Assembly (NCBI RefSeq): GCF_030814135.1
Contig: NZ_JAUSUQ010000004.1
Coordinates: 1 to 64,000 of the forward strand
DNA from: Caldalkalibacillus uzonensis
Lineage (GTDB): Bacteria > Bacillota > Bacilli > Caldalkalibacillales > Caldalkalibacillaceae
DNA: 64,000 bases
Direction of reading: 5' to 3'
The notes under the pieces were generated by a model that had not been told where the DNA came from, searched no databases, and saw nothing but the letters and a program-made list of their open reading frames with translations. The translations under genes were made by a program, and so were the position numbers. Shown here piece by piece: positions 43,098-51,869 of the stretch. Numbering within the stretch: position 1 is the first letter of the stretch; every line of letters starts with the position of its first letter.

Positions 43098-44711
43098 CTA
43101 CCAGGCTGCGATCTGGCCGTCTGTGCGCGGTTCGGTACCACCGGCCAGGACACCCGTATCCGGGTCGCGCCAAATAATTTGTCCCCGGCCAAAGCCGCCA
43201 TGGTCCAAGGACCGCTGTATCTGATGGCCTTTTCGGGCCAGAGCCTGGGCGATGTGTTCCGGGAATAACGGATCTACTTCCACCACTTTGTCTTTGATCC
43301 ATTGCCATCTGGGCGCATCCAAGGCAGCCTGAGGATTGAGCTGAAAATCAATGGTGTTCATAATCACTTGCACATGGCCTTGGGGCTGCATAAACCCGCC
43401 CATAACCCCAAACGGGCCAACCGGCTGATCCCCTTTGGTCAGGAAGCCAGGGATAATGGTATGGTAGGTCTTTTTACCTGGTGCCAATGCGTTATCATGC
43501 TCAGGATCCATGGAGAAGTTATGACCCCTGTTCTGCATGGCTATACCGGTGCCCGGAATCACGATACCTGATCCAAAGCCCATGTAGTTGCTCTGGATAA
43601 AGGAAACCATATTACCTTCCCCATCAGCGGCTGCCAAATAAACCGTGCCTCCTCTGGGTGGCTCTCCTGCCTCTGGTTGTAAGGCCGTCTCCGTGATCAG
43701 ACTGCATCTTTGTTCCGCATAAGCATCATCCAGAAGGGCTTCAACCGCTACGCTCATCTGATCGCGCTGGGTGATATATTTTAATCCGTCACTAAAGGCC
43801 AGCTTCATGGCTTCAATTTGCTTATGATAGGTATCCACACTGTCCTTGGCTTCAAACTGAAAACCTTTTAAAATGTTGAGCGCCATCAGCGCAACAATGC
43901 CTTGGCCATTGGGCGGAATCTCCCACACATCATAACCCCGGTAGTTGACTTTAATGGGATCCACCCATTCCGGCTGGTAGGCTGCTAAATCTTCTTGGCG
44001 CAGGTAACCGCCATGTTGTTTGGAGAACTGTTCTATTTTTTCGGCCAGCTCTCCCCGGTAAAAGGCCTCCGCTTTGGTTTCGGCAATGGCCTGGAGCGTG
44101 CGGGCATGATTTGGAGAATGCCACACTTCCCCAGCTTGTGGTGCTCGTCCCTCTGGGGCAAACGTCTCAAACCAAGGACGGAATTCTACTCCCTTCAATT
44201 TGTCGCTGAATTGGTTAAAGGCTCGCTGCCAGAAATAAGCCAGCGTGGGGGTGAGCGGATACCCCTCTTCTGCATAGCGGACAGCCGGTTCCAAAACATC
44301 TGTCAGCGGAAGCCGGCCAAAGCGCTCAGACAGCGCTGCCCAGGCTGCAGGTGCCCCAGGTACGGTCACCGGGATCCAGCCGTGGGTGGGTATAGACTCG
44401 TGACCTGCCTGTTTTAGTTTATCAATGGAAATCGCTTGCGGTGCCGGACCGCTGGCATTTAGACCGTGCAGCTTCCCCTGGGTCCACACCAAGGCAAAGG
44501 CATCCCCGCCAATCCCGTTTGAGGTTGGTTCCAGTACTGTTAAGCTGGCCGCGGTGGCAATGGCTGCATCGATCGCATTGCCCCCTTTTTGCAATATCTC
44601 CAATCCCGCCTGTGCAGCAAGGGGTTGTGAGGTAGCCACCATCCCCCGCTTAGCGTATACTGTCATCCGCCGGGACGGATACGGGTGATATAACGGATCG
44701 TAATGTACCAT
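43098..44711 (-). CDS. ywrD: Gamma-glutamyltransferase-like protein, YwrD type, cytoplasmic
   Basis: A 537-residue GGT-family protein without signal peptide. It has GGNAIDAAIATAASLTVLEPTSNGIGGDAFALVW, the presumed autoprocessing site GGTVYLAAADGEGN (Thr kept, flanking residues unlike TTHFS) and GVMGGFMQPQGHVQV. The family makes or cleaves gamma-glutamyl bonds; cytoplasmic YwrD-type members have little known activity. It is encoded next to the CHR/Lrp genes as in B. subtilis ywrABCD. Distinct from the secreted CapD-like GGT at 25166. Confidence 0.85.
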   Translation of the reverse strand: MVHYDPLYHPYPSRRMTVYAKRGMVATSQPLAAQAGLEILQKGGNAIDAAIATAASLTVLEPTSNGIGGDAFALVWTQGKLHGLNASGPAPQAISIDKLKQAGHESIPTHGWIPVTVPGAPAAWAALSERFGRLPLTDVLEPAVRYAEEGYPLTPTLAYFWQRAFNQFSDKLKGVEFRPWFETFAPEGRAPQAGEVWHSPNHARTLQAIAETKAEAFYRGELAEKIEQFSKQHGGYLRQEDLAAYQPEWVDPIKVNYRGYDVWEIPPNGQGIVALMALNILKGFQFEAKDSVDTYHKQIEAMKLAFSDGLKYITQRDQMSVAVEALLDDAYAEQRCSLITETALQPEAGEPPRGGTVYLAAADGEGNMVSFIQSNYMGFGSGIVIPGTGIAMQNRGHNFSMDPEHDNALAPGKKTYHTIIPGFLTKGDQPVGPFGVMGGFMQPQGHVQVIMNTIDFQLNPQAALDAPRWQWIKDKVVEVDPLFPEHIAQALARKGHQIQRSLDHGGFGRGQIIWRDPDTGVLAGGTEPRTDGQIAAW

Positions 44712-44778
44712 ACATTTTCCTCCATATCTGCGATTGTGCTTTCACCGCTAATATTGCGCTTTTTCATTTATTTTCCGA

Positions 44779-44815
44779 ATGGTTTTATTATATTTAAAAA
44801 TGGTTTTGAAATCAA
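44779..44815 (-). promoter_or_regulatory. Promoter of the ywrD-like gene with 21-bp-spaced direct repeat
   Basis: TTGATT (44815-44810) and TATAAT (44792-44787) on the minus strand, spaced by 17. ATGGTTTT on the plus strand occurs at 44779-44786 and 44800-44807, exactly 21 bp apart (two helical turns), overlapping the spacer and the -10 flank. This could be an operator, perhaps for the Lrp-type regulator. Confidence 0.55.
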
Positions 44816-44895
44816 GTAATACAGAACATTAATGAAGTTGAATAAGGTTATTTTTATTCCTTTTGTGAAACTTTCAGGCAAGTGACTTTCTTTTT

Positions 44896-44926
44896 GTAAA
44901 ATAAAATAACCGCCCCGAGTGGGCGG
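44896..44926 (-). terminator. Terminator of the phosphoesterase gene
   Basis: CCGCCC/GGGCGG stem with a CGAGT loop (44910-44926), followed on the minus strand by TTATTTTATTTT. Confidence 0.75.
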
Positions 44927-44946
44927 CATACTTAAAGGGAATTGCA

Positions 44947-45687
44947 TTATTTGTTGATTTCAAAGGGACTTTTTCCCTCCTGCACAATACGAATCATCAA
45001 CTCTGCATTAGGGTAACCCTTAGTCTGATACAGCTGAACAACACGTTCCACATCATAAGGCACCCGCTGAATGGAGACGCTGTAACCCGGCCCATCCGTT
45101 TCCACAAGCACATAAGAAGCTAGGGGCAGTCCGTCAAAGGGCAGTCCCACGCTACCCGTATTAATCACACATTTACCCTGGAGAAAGCGAACAAAGGGCA
45201 GATGAATATGGCCATACACGTAAATGTGTGCTTCTTTGTCCTTCATTAACGCTTCTTCCAGTTTTTGTGGGGTTGAATCTGGCCAGACGACATCGAACAA
45301 GCTGTCCGGCACAGCATGAAAACCATGAATCTTCAACTGTTCACCCAAGGTGAGGTGCACTTCCTCCGGCAATCGGGCCAGGTAGTCCAGATCTTGATCA
45401 GTTAATTCCTGTAGGCACCACTCCCGCTCCTGGTTCATGACCTCCACAAAAGCCTCTGGCACTTCCCCTTGCTGTACGCCGCGAACGGTCCATTCATCCA
45501 CATTACCTTTAATCACCTTGGCATCCAGTTGTTGCACAAGTTTCAACGCACGCTTTGGTTCCGGGCCACGGAAACACAGATCACCTAAAACCACCACTTG
45601 GTCTGCATTATTCTGCTCTAAGTCTTCCAGCACGGCTTCCAAAGCAACTGCATTGCCGTGAATATCTGACAGAAAAGCTATTTTCAT
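44947..45687 (-). CDS. Calcineurin-like metallophosphoesterase
   Basis: A 246-residue protein with metal-site motifs in order: SDIHGN, LGDLCFRGP, KGNVDEW and the late YGHIHLPF with INTGSVGLP. It belongs to the YfcE/diadenosine-tetraphosphatase-like phosphodiesterase group; its substrate is unknown. ATG at 45687 follows GGGAGG; a longer frame is less likely. It stands alone. Confidence 0.85.
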   Translation of the reverse strand: MKIAFLSDIHGNAVALEAVLEDLEQNNADQVVVLGDLCFRGPEPKRALKLVQQLDAKVIKGNVDEWTVRGVQQGEVPEAFVEVMNQEREWCLQELTDQDLDYLARLPEEVHLTLGEQLKIHGFHAVPDSLFDVVWPDSTPQKLEEALMKDKEAHIYVYGHIHLPFVRFLQGKCVINTGSVGLPFDGLPLASYVLVETDGPGYSVSIQRVPYDVERVVQLYQTKGYPNAELMIRIVQEGKSPFEINK

Positions 45688-45840
45688 GCCATACCCTCCC
45701 AAACAGTCTGAAAGCAGAGACAACTACCGATATCTTATAATATCACCATCACCATTATACCATGACCACCTTAGCCCACATAAATGAAAGAAATAGATAT
45801 CTTTTGAATACACATAATAATAGGTACATTCCCTATAAAC

Positions 45841-45868
45841 TTGATACTTTGGTTCAATTCGGTATAAT
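45841..45868 (+). promoter_or_regulatory. Promoter of the dicarboxylate/glutamate symporter gene
   Basis: TTGATA at 45841-45846 and TATAAT at 45863-45868, 16 bases apart, with 56 bases to the ATG. Confidence 0.6.
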
Positions 45869-45924
45869 TCTGTACCATATCACTTGCAGTCTATGGGCTG
45901 GAAGAATAAAGGAGGTTACACAAC

Positions 45925-47157
45925 ATGAAAAAAATGAATATCCTGACGGCTATTCTCTTCGCCTTTGTGGCTGCCATCATCTGTGGCGCACTTTTCGGAT
46001 CTGCCATTGAGGTCGTCAAACCCCTGGGCGATCTGTTTCTGAGACTGATTCAGTTTATCATTGTTCCGCTAGTCTTGGCCAGTCTTGTTGTAGGTGTGGC
46101 CAGCACAGGTGATCCGAAAAAACTGGGCCGTATTGGTGGCAAAACCATTGTGTATTATCTGGGCACCACCCTGATTGCCATTACCATCGGTCTCACGATC
46201 GCCATAATTCTCTCACCGGGAGGCGGGGTAGATATCCCTCAGCAAGTAGAAGCACCCGAACCAAGAGAAACAGAAGGCTTTATCCAAACCCTGCTCAATA
46301 TCATTCCTACTAATCCTTTAGCTGCTTTGGCTGAGGGGGCGATTCTGCAAATCATCTTCTTTGCCATCTGTCTAGGTTTGGGTATCACGCTGGTTGGAGA
46401 GCGGGCCAATCCGGTTTACCATTTCTTTGACGGTCTGGCTGAGATCATGTACCGCTTGACGGGCATCGTGATGGTTTTGGCTCCCATCGGTGTCTTTGGC
46501 TTGGTCGCTCCGGTCGTAGGACAACACGGTCTTTCTGTTTTGCTGCCCTTGTTGAAAGTCATTGTGGCCGTTGGACTGGCCTGCCTGCTGCATGTCCTGA
46601 TCACCTACTCCATTCTGGTCAAAACACTGGGTAAAATGAGTCCGCTTAAGTTTTTAAAAGGAATTGCTCCGGCAGGAATTGTGGCCTTCAGTACAACCAG
46701 CAGTGCGGGTACATTGCCTGTCACGATTAAGAATGCCCGTGAAAATCTGGGTGTCTCCCACAGCACAAGCAGCTTTGTGTTGCCTCTAGGTGCCACGATT
46801 AACATGGATGGGACTGCTATATATCAAGGGGTGGCTGTCATTTTTATTGCTCAATTTTTCGGTTTGGAACTGACTTTCACACAGTTGCTTACCATCGTCC
46901 TGACGGCTACATTTGCCTCAATTGGAACGGCGGGAGTCCCCGGAGCAGGACTGATCATGCTGACCATGGTATTGACCTCGGTGAACATGCCCTTAGAGGG
47001 AATTGTCCTGATTGCCGGCATTGACCGCATCTTAGATATGTTCCGTACTTCTGTTAACGTTGTGGGTGATGCTTCTGCTGCTGTGGTGGTCGATGCTTCT
47101 GAACAACGTTACGCTGGTCAATACGCCGATGGACAGGACCAAGGGATGACAGGTTGA
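45925..47157 (+). CDS. Dicarboxylate/amino acid:cation symporter (GltP/DctA family)
   Basis: A 410-residue symporter with eight membrane segments and two re-entrant loops. Hairpin 1 has the serine-rich FSTTSSAGTLPVTIKN, then NMDGTAIYQG, then the second hairpin GTAGVPGAG, and the C-terminal DRILDMFRTSVNVVGDA with Asp/Arg/Asn ligand residues. It takes up glutamate, aspartate or C4-dicarboxylates with Na+ or H+. ATG at 45925 follows AAAGGAGG. Glutamate uptake would also feed the capsule, but no link is visible. Confidence 0.92.
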   Translation: MKKMNILTAILFAFVAAIICGALFGSAIEVVKPLGDLFLRLIQFIIVPLVLASLVVGVASTGDPKKLGRIGGKTIVYYLGTTLIAITIGLTIAIILSPGGGVDIPQQVEAPEPRETEGFIQTLLNIIPTNPLAALAEGAILQIIFFAICLGLGITLVGERANPVYHFFDGLAEIMYRLTGIVMVLAPIGVFGLVAPVVGQHGLSVLLPLLKVIVAVGLACLLHVLITYSILVKTLGKMSPLKFLKGIAPAGIVAFSTTSSAGTLPVTIKNARENLGVSHSTSSFVLPLGATINMDGTAIYQGVAVIFIAQFFGLELTFTQLLTIVLTATFASIGTAGVPGAGLIMLTMVLTSVNMPLEGIVLIAGIDRILDMFRTSVNVVGDASAAVVVDASEQRYAGQYADGQDQGMTG

Positions 47158-47294
47158 ATATCATTCCTTTTAATTTCTTATTGTGCTCATAAGAATGATA
47201 TAAGGCGCTTGATTCATATCTGCCCCTCCTAAACCGTTCAGTAGCCGAACTGGATCGTTCGGTAATATAGATAAATAAGCACCCATAGCATAAG

Positions 47295-47325
47295 TTTAAA
47301 GCCACCTGGCAAAGGTGGCTTTAAA
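47295..47325. terminator. Bidirectional terminator between the symporter and lacI-type genes
   Basis: A 13-bp perfect inverted repeat TTTAAAGCCACCT / AGGTGGCTTTAAA with a 5-base loop, between convergent genes. Confidence 0.8.
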
Positions 47326-47359
47326 TCGTTAAGGCGATATAAGTTTAACCCGTGTGAAC

Positions 47360-48349
47360 TTAAGTGGTATCCCCCTTAATAAGTTCAACACTCACAATGG
47401 TATTACTGATCATGTCTTCTTCATGGCCGCCTACCATTTTGATCAACGTTGAACATAGTACTTTTCCAATTTTGTCGATGGGCTGTTTAATGGTTGTCAG
47501 TTTAGGCAATTGGAGCATGCGGGTAAAGCTGTGAAAGTCATAGCCGACGATTTTCAGTTGTTCAGGCACTTTAATTCCTTGCTGGGCGGCATATACATAC
47601 AGGGCATAGGCCACCAGATCATTGCTGCAGAAGATACCATCGAAATCGTTCAGATACTTGGATACCTCATGGGTAATCAGATCCCGATAGTAATCAAAAG
47701 TGAGGCGGTTAAATTCGCACTCGACAATTTTAAAGGGAATGTTGTGCTGCATACACTTCAACTTAAACGCATCGGCACGCCTGTTAGGCAACATATCCAG
47801 TTCCAGAGGGCCAGAAATATGCAACAACCGCTGGCACCCCCTGCTTATGAGGTGTTCCGTTGCCAATTCCCCACCCAGAAAATTGTCCGAACCGACATAA
47901 GGAATTTCCTCTGATATAATTCGGTCAAATGAAACAATGGGTAACTTCACTTTTTTGTATTCCTCAATGTCTAGAGTATGGCTGCACATGATAATCCCGT
48001 CTACCCGGTTTTCACGCAACATGGCGATATACTTTGCCTCTTTGTCTGGATCGTCGGAGGAGTTACAAATTAAGATCTTATAGTTTTGTTCATGGGCATA
48101 TATTTCAATATATTTAATCAGTTCAGCAAAGAATGGATGGTTGGAATCTGGAACAATCACCCCAAGCAAGTATGATTGGCTTTTTTGCAAGGCACGGGCG
48201 ATTTGATTGGGATGATAATCGATTTCTGCCATCGCTTGCTCCACTTTCCGGCGTGTTTCTTTGCTAATATACCCCCTATTATTTAGCACCCGTGAAACGG
48301 TGGTCACAGAAACGCCCGCTTTTTTAGCCACATCTTTAATACTGGGCAT
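47360..48349 (-). CDS. LacI family transcriptional regulator of the sucrose/fructan locus
   Basis: A 329-residue repressor. The N-terminal HTH reads IKDVAKKAGVSVTTVSRVLNNRGYISKETRRKVEQAM, followed by the hinge helix and a periplasmic-binding-protein-like sugar domain (LLGVIVPDSNHPFFAELI). It diverges from the sucrose transport operon. Two palindromes with AACGTT cores in the 320-base gap (48480-48493 and 48589-48600) are probable operators, one overlapping the operon promoter. Confidence 0.9.
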   Translation of the reverse strand: MPSIKDVAKKAGVSVTTVSRVLNNRGYISKETRRKVEQAMAEIDYHPNQIARALQKSQSYLLGVIVPDSNHPFFAELIKYIEIYAHEQNYKILICNSSDDPDKEAKYIAMLRENRVDGIIMCSHTLDIEEYKKVKLPIVSFDRIISEEIPYVGSDNFLGGELATEHLISRGCQRLLHISGPLELDMLPNRRADAFKLKCMQHNIPFKIVECEFNRLTFDYYRDLITHEVSKYLNDFDGIFCSNDLVAYALYVYAAQQGIKVPEQLKIVGYDFHSFTRMLQLPKLTTIKQPIDKIGKVLCSTLIKMVGGHEEDMISNTIVSVELIKGDTT

Positions 48350-48479
48350 GGTGCTTCCTCCCTTCTCGCTACCCGGCTTGCTATCATCAACAGCCGGTCT
48401 GTGGATTCTACGATTGGGATAACAGTTTCTTACCTACCATCATTATACGGTAAATCTAGGAGCAAGTATAACACAGTTA

Positions 48480-48493
48480 TGGTAACGTTACCA
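48480..48493. promoter_or_regulatory. LacI-type operator
   Basis: TGGTAACGTTACCA, a perfect 14-bp palindrome with the AACGTT centre typical of LacI-family operators, about 130 bases upstream of the regulator start and 190 upstream of the binding-protein gene. The rest of 48350-48650 holds only the sites listed here. Confidence 0.7.
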
Positions 48494-48590
48494 CAAACGA
48501 TAAGTTGTTTTGCTTACTATAAACACCTTGATTAATCACTATATATAGGAAGTCAAAAAATATTAGCAGAATAATTTTATAAAAATATAT

Positions 48591-48628
48591 GAAAACGTTT
48601 GACATAAATTAAGGGGTGATAGTAGAAT
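48591..48628 (+). promoter_or_regulatory. Promoter of the sucrose ABC operon with overlapping operator
   Basis: TTGACA at 48599-48604 and TAGAAT at 48623-48628, 18 bases apart. The palindromic AAAACGTTT at 48592-48600 overlaps the -35, so repressor binding would exclude polymerase. The site does not fully match the CcpA cre consensus. Confidence 0.65.
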
Positions 48629-48670
48629 AGCATTGAAAACTCTTACATAATGAAGATAAGGGGGAGAACA

Positions 48671-49987
48671 ATGAAAAAATTTTGGATTGTTTGCTTAACT
48701 CTGCTGCTTGCCTTGGTATTAACGGCTTGCGGGGAAAACGCATCTCAAAACGATTCAGAAAATGGTGACTCACAAGCCCGTGGCGGGTCTGCGCCCACTG
48801 AGATTTCTATTTTATTAAGCAAACCTGAAATTGCTAAACCTTTTGAGGAAACCGTGAAACGTTTTGAAGAGGAACACAACGTTAAAGTAACTGTAATACC
48901 TTTGGCCGGACAAACGCCATTTGAAAAAATGTCGTCCTTATATTCTTCCGGCAACCCGCCCACGATTATGATGGTTTCCCAGGAATTTGACACCTTTAAG
49001 GGCCACTTTTTAGATTTAACTGACCAACCCTGGGTGGAACATGTCCTACCTGGAATGACAGATTTTGTAACTGTTGACGGCAAAATCTACGGCATGCCAG
49101 TGACAGTGGAAGCTTTTGGCTTTATTTATAACAAAGCTGTCGTGGAAGAGGCCATCGGGGGAGCGTTCGTTCCTTCAACGGTTAAAACACACCAGGACCT
49201 GGAGAGCCTGTTTAAGCAGCTGGCTGCCTTGGAGGGTGTTGAAGCCATCCACGTTTCTCCCATGGACTGGTCATTGGGTGCACACTTGACCAATCCTTTC
49301 TTTGCCGCCCAATCTGAAAACCGTGAAGAACGTCACCAATTTATGCAAGACTTAAAAGACGGCAATGTCAGTCTGGCTGACAACAAGGTGTTTAACGGCT
49401 GGCTGAAAACCTTTGATCTCATGAAGGAATATAATTCTGAAAAACATTCTCCTTTGGGGACAAACTACGATGACGGCCCCCTTGCTTTGGCCGGCGGCAA
49501 AGTTGGCCTGTGGTTTATGGGTAACTGGGCTTATCCCCAATTGCAAGAATTAGACCCTGATGGGGAATACGGCTTTATCCCTGTACCGGTCAGTGACAAT
49601 CCTGATGATTATGGTAACAGTCACATTTCCGTAGGGGTTCCTTCCTACTGGGTGGTGGATGATTCCAGATCCACACCTGAACAACAGGAGGCAGCACTTC
49701 AATTTTTGAACTGGCTCGTCTTGGATGAAACAGGTCAGGAGTATGCTGTAAACAAATTAAACTTGATCCCGGTCTTTGACAATTTCCAGATTAAACCTGA
49801 GGATTCTCTCTCCCTCTCCATTATGGAGCACATGGAATCTGGAAATACCCTGGAGTGGATGAACTCGTACTACCCTGCTGATGCTTGGCCCTCAATGGGT
49901 GCATCCCTGCAGAAATATTTAGCTGATCATATTGACAAAGATACATTAATTGCCGAACTTGAATTGTATTGGAATAGTGTCAAGTAA
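48671..49987 (+). CDS. Sugar-binding lipoprotein of a CUT1 ABC transporter
   Basis: A 438-residue family 1 extracellular binding protein. Signal peptide with lipobox LVLTAC, then TEISILLSKPEIAKPFEETVKRFEEEHNVKV, GKIYGMPVTVEAFGFIYNK, GLWFMGNWAYPQL and a WPSMGASLQKYL end. It delivers the sugar, probably sucrose or a fructo-oligosaccharide judging from the GH32 gene, to the two permeases. ATG at 48671 follows AAGGGGGAG; the longer frame is less likely. Followed by an attenuator hairpin. Confidence 0.9.
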   Translation: MKKFWIVCLTLLLALVLTACGENASQNDSENGDSQARGGSAPTEISILLSKPEIAKPFEETVKRFEEEHNVKVTVIPLAGQTPFEKMSSLYSSGNPPTIMMVSQEFDTFKGHFLDLTDQPWVEHVLPGMTDFVTVDGKIYGMPVTVEAFGFIYNKAVVEEAIGGAFVPSTVKTHQDLESLFKQLAALEGVEAIHVSPMDWSLGAHLTNPFFAAQSENREERHQFMQDLKDGNVSLADNKVFNGWLKTFDLMKEYNSEKHSPLGTNYDDGPLALAGGKVGLWFMGNWAYPQLQELDPDGEYGFIPVPVSDNPDDYGNSHISVGVPSYWVVDDSRSTPEQQEAALQFLNWLVLDETGQEYAVNKLNLIPVFDNFQIKPEDSLSLSIMEHMESGNTLEWMNSYYPADAWPSMGASLQKYLADHIDKDTLIAELELYWNSVK

Positions 49988-49995
49988 TGAAACAG

Positions 49996-50027
49996 AGTGG
50001 GGTAAGCTTCGTCTTATCCCACTTTTT
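49996..50027 (+). terminator. Attenuator between binding-protein and permease genes
   Basis: AGTGGGGTAAG (49996-50006) pairs with CTTATCCCACT (50013-50023), 11 bp with one G-T, followed by five T residues. It probably lets only part of the transcripts reach the permease and GH32 genes. Confidence 0.7.
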
Positions 50028-50053
50028 ACACCATGATGTTAGGAGGAGCCTGC

Positions 50054-50938
50054 ATGTACGGGGAACGTACACTATTGGAGAGAGTTAAGGTTTTTTCCTT
50101 GTTTGCCTTTATTCCGCTTTTTGCGTTTACAGCGGTCGTCATGATCCCCTTTTCGCTTGGAGTTGTGATGACTTTCACAGATTGGGCTGGCGTATCCACC
50201 TCAATCACATTTAAAGGATTAGAAAACTACCAAATTGCCTTTAGTGATCCCAATTTTGTTGCTTCCCTGTTTATAACGCTTAGATATGTGCTTTATACAC
50301 TGGTGTTGACCAATGTGATTGCCTTTGGCCTGGCTTTGCTTGTCACCAGTGGGATGAAGGGGCAAAATTTTTTTCGCATGGGCTTTTTCACACCCAATCT
50401 GATCGGCGGCATTATTTTGGGCTTCATCTGGCAGTTTATTTTTTCCCGCGTTATCGTTTATCTAGGCGAAGTCTTAAACTTGCAAATGTTTTCTTCCTCG
50501 TGGCTGGCTGACCCGCAGAAAGCGTTTTGGACTCTGGTTATCGTTGGTGTTTGGCAATCATCCGGCTATATGATGCTGATTTATATCGCCGGTTTAACGG
50601 GAATCCCCAAATCCCTGCTGGAGGCGGCCGAGATTGATGGCGCTTCGAAATGGCAGCAGTTAATCCGGATTAAAGTGCCATTGATGATTACTGCCTTTAC
50701 CATTAGTGTGTTTTTAACCTTGCAACGCAGCTTTGTGGTCTACGAAGTCAACTTATCGCTAACCAACGGCGGACCATTCCGTTCCACAGAGTTACTTTCT
50801 ATGCACGTTTATAATGAAGCCTTTTTATATCAAAACTTTGGACCTGGTCAAGCCAAAGCCTTTATTCTCTTTTTGATTGTGGCAACCATTGCCATCATCC
50901 AGGTCAGGGCCATGAAAAAGTTGGAGGTGGAGGCCTGA
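50054..50938 (+). CDS. Carbohydrate ABC transporter permease (MalF-like)
   Basis: A 294-residue permease with six membrane segments and the CUT1 EAA loop EAAEIDGASKWQQLIRIKVPLM. The ATG at 50054 is chosen because AGGAGG lies 10 bases upstream; an in-frame ATG at 50033 would place it inside the gene. TGATG overlap with the second permease. Confidence 0.92.
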   Translation: MYGERTLLERVKVFSLFAFIPLFAFTAVVMIPFSLGVVMTFTDWAGVSTSITFKGLENYQIAFSDPNFVASLFITLRYVLYTLVLTNVIAFGLALLVTSGMKGQNFFRMGFFTPNLIGGIILGFIWQFIFSRVIVYLGEVLNLQMFSSSWLADPQKAFWTLVIVGVWQSSGYMMLIYIAGLTGIPKSLLEAAEIDGASKWQQLIRIKVPLMITAFTISVFLTLQRSFVVYEVNLSLTNGGPFRSTELLSMHVYNEAFLYQNFGPGQAKAFILFLIVATIAIIQVRAMKKLEVEA

Positions 50939-51822
50939 TGCAGCACAAAACTTCGACTGTGGTCAAGCCGGACAGCAATGCGCTCCTCAAAACGCATCCG
51001 CTGAAGCAGAAGCGGAAAGGGATCATACTGTTTCTGCTGTCCAGCATCCTGTTTGTCCTGTATATATTTCCCTTTGCCCTCGTGGTGTTAAATTCCTTTA
51101 AGGAACGTCTGGATATTGTGCAAAATCCCTTTTCACTGCCGGAGCAATTTAGTCTGGAAAACTACATATGGGCTTACCAAACCATGAACTTTCCAGCGGC
51201 TTTTATCAATTCCCTTATCATTACTGTCTTTTCCGTAGTGATTATTATTGTGTTTTCTTCCATGTTGGCCTACTTTTTAGTACGGTGGAAGTGGAGAATG
51301 AATCACTTCATTTTGTTTATGTTGGTGGCTTCCATGATTATTCCTTTCCAGGCTTTAATGATCCCTTTTGTTTCAGTATATGGAAACTTAGGCCTGTTAA
51401 ACAGCAAATGGACCCTTATCTTTTGTTACTTGGGGTTTGGAGTCAGTTTGGCCACATTTATGTATCACGGCTTTATTAAAAATATTCCCAAAGAATTGGA
51501 AGAAGCAGCTTACATTGATGGTGCATCTAAACTACAGGTATTCTGGTATGTGGTTTTCCCGCTGTTAAAACCCATCACCATTACCATTGCCATTTTGGAT
51601 GTACTGTGGATTTGGAATGACTTCCTGTTGCCTTCTCTGGTGCTCATTGATGAGAGCAACCGGACCATTCCCCTGTCCACGTTCTACTTCTTCGGCCATT
51701 ATACCTCTGAATACGGCGCCGCAATGGCCGCCCTGGTGTTAGCCATCATTCCGGTCATCATTTTCTATTTGCTGATGCAAAAACAAATTATTAAAGGGGT
51801 ATTGGAAGGGTCTATTAAATAA
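50938..51822 (+). CDS. Carbohydrate ABC transporter permease (MalG-like)
   Basis: A 294-residue permease with six helices and the EAA loop EEAAYIDGASKLQVFWYVVFPLLKPI. It forms the channel with the preceding permease. No ATPase gene is present in the operon; in Bacillaceae CUT1 importers often share one ATPase (MsmX type) encoded elsewhere. Confidence 0.92.
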   Translation: MQHKTSTVVKPDSNALLKTHPLKQKRKGIILFLLSSILFVLYIFPFALVVLNSFKERLDIVQNPFSLPEQFSLENYIWAYQTMNFPAAFINSLIITVFSVVIIIVFSSMLAYFLVRWKWRMNHFILFMLVASMIIPFQALMIPFVSVYGNLGLLNSKWTLIFCYLGFGVSLATFMYHGFIKNIPKELEEAAYIDGASKLQVFWYVVFPLLKPITITIAILDVLWIWNDFLLPSLVLIDESNRTIPLSTFYFFGHYTSEYGAAMAALVLAIIPVIIFYLLMQKQIIKGVLEGSIK

Positions 51823-51869
51823 TTAAGACACAACACGGCAACTAGAAAATAGATCAAAGGTGGAGTGAA

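Noticed and set aside
48589-48604. CcpA cre site at the sucrose promoter
   Set aside because: The 5' half fits TGAAAACG, but the 3' half lacks the required CA, so a LacI-family operator is the better reading.
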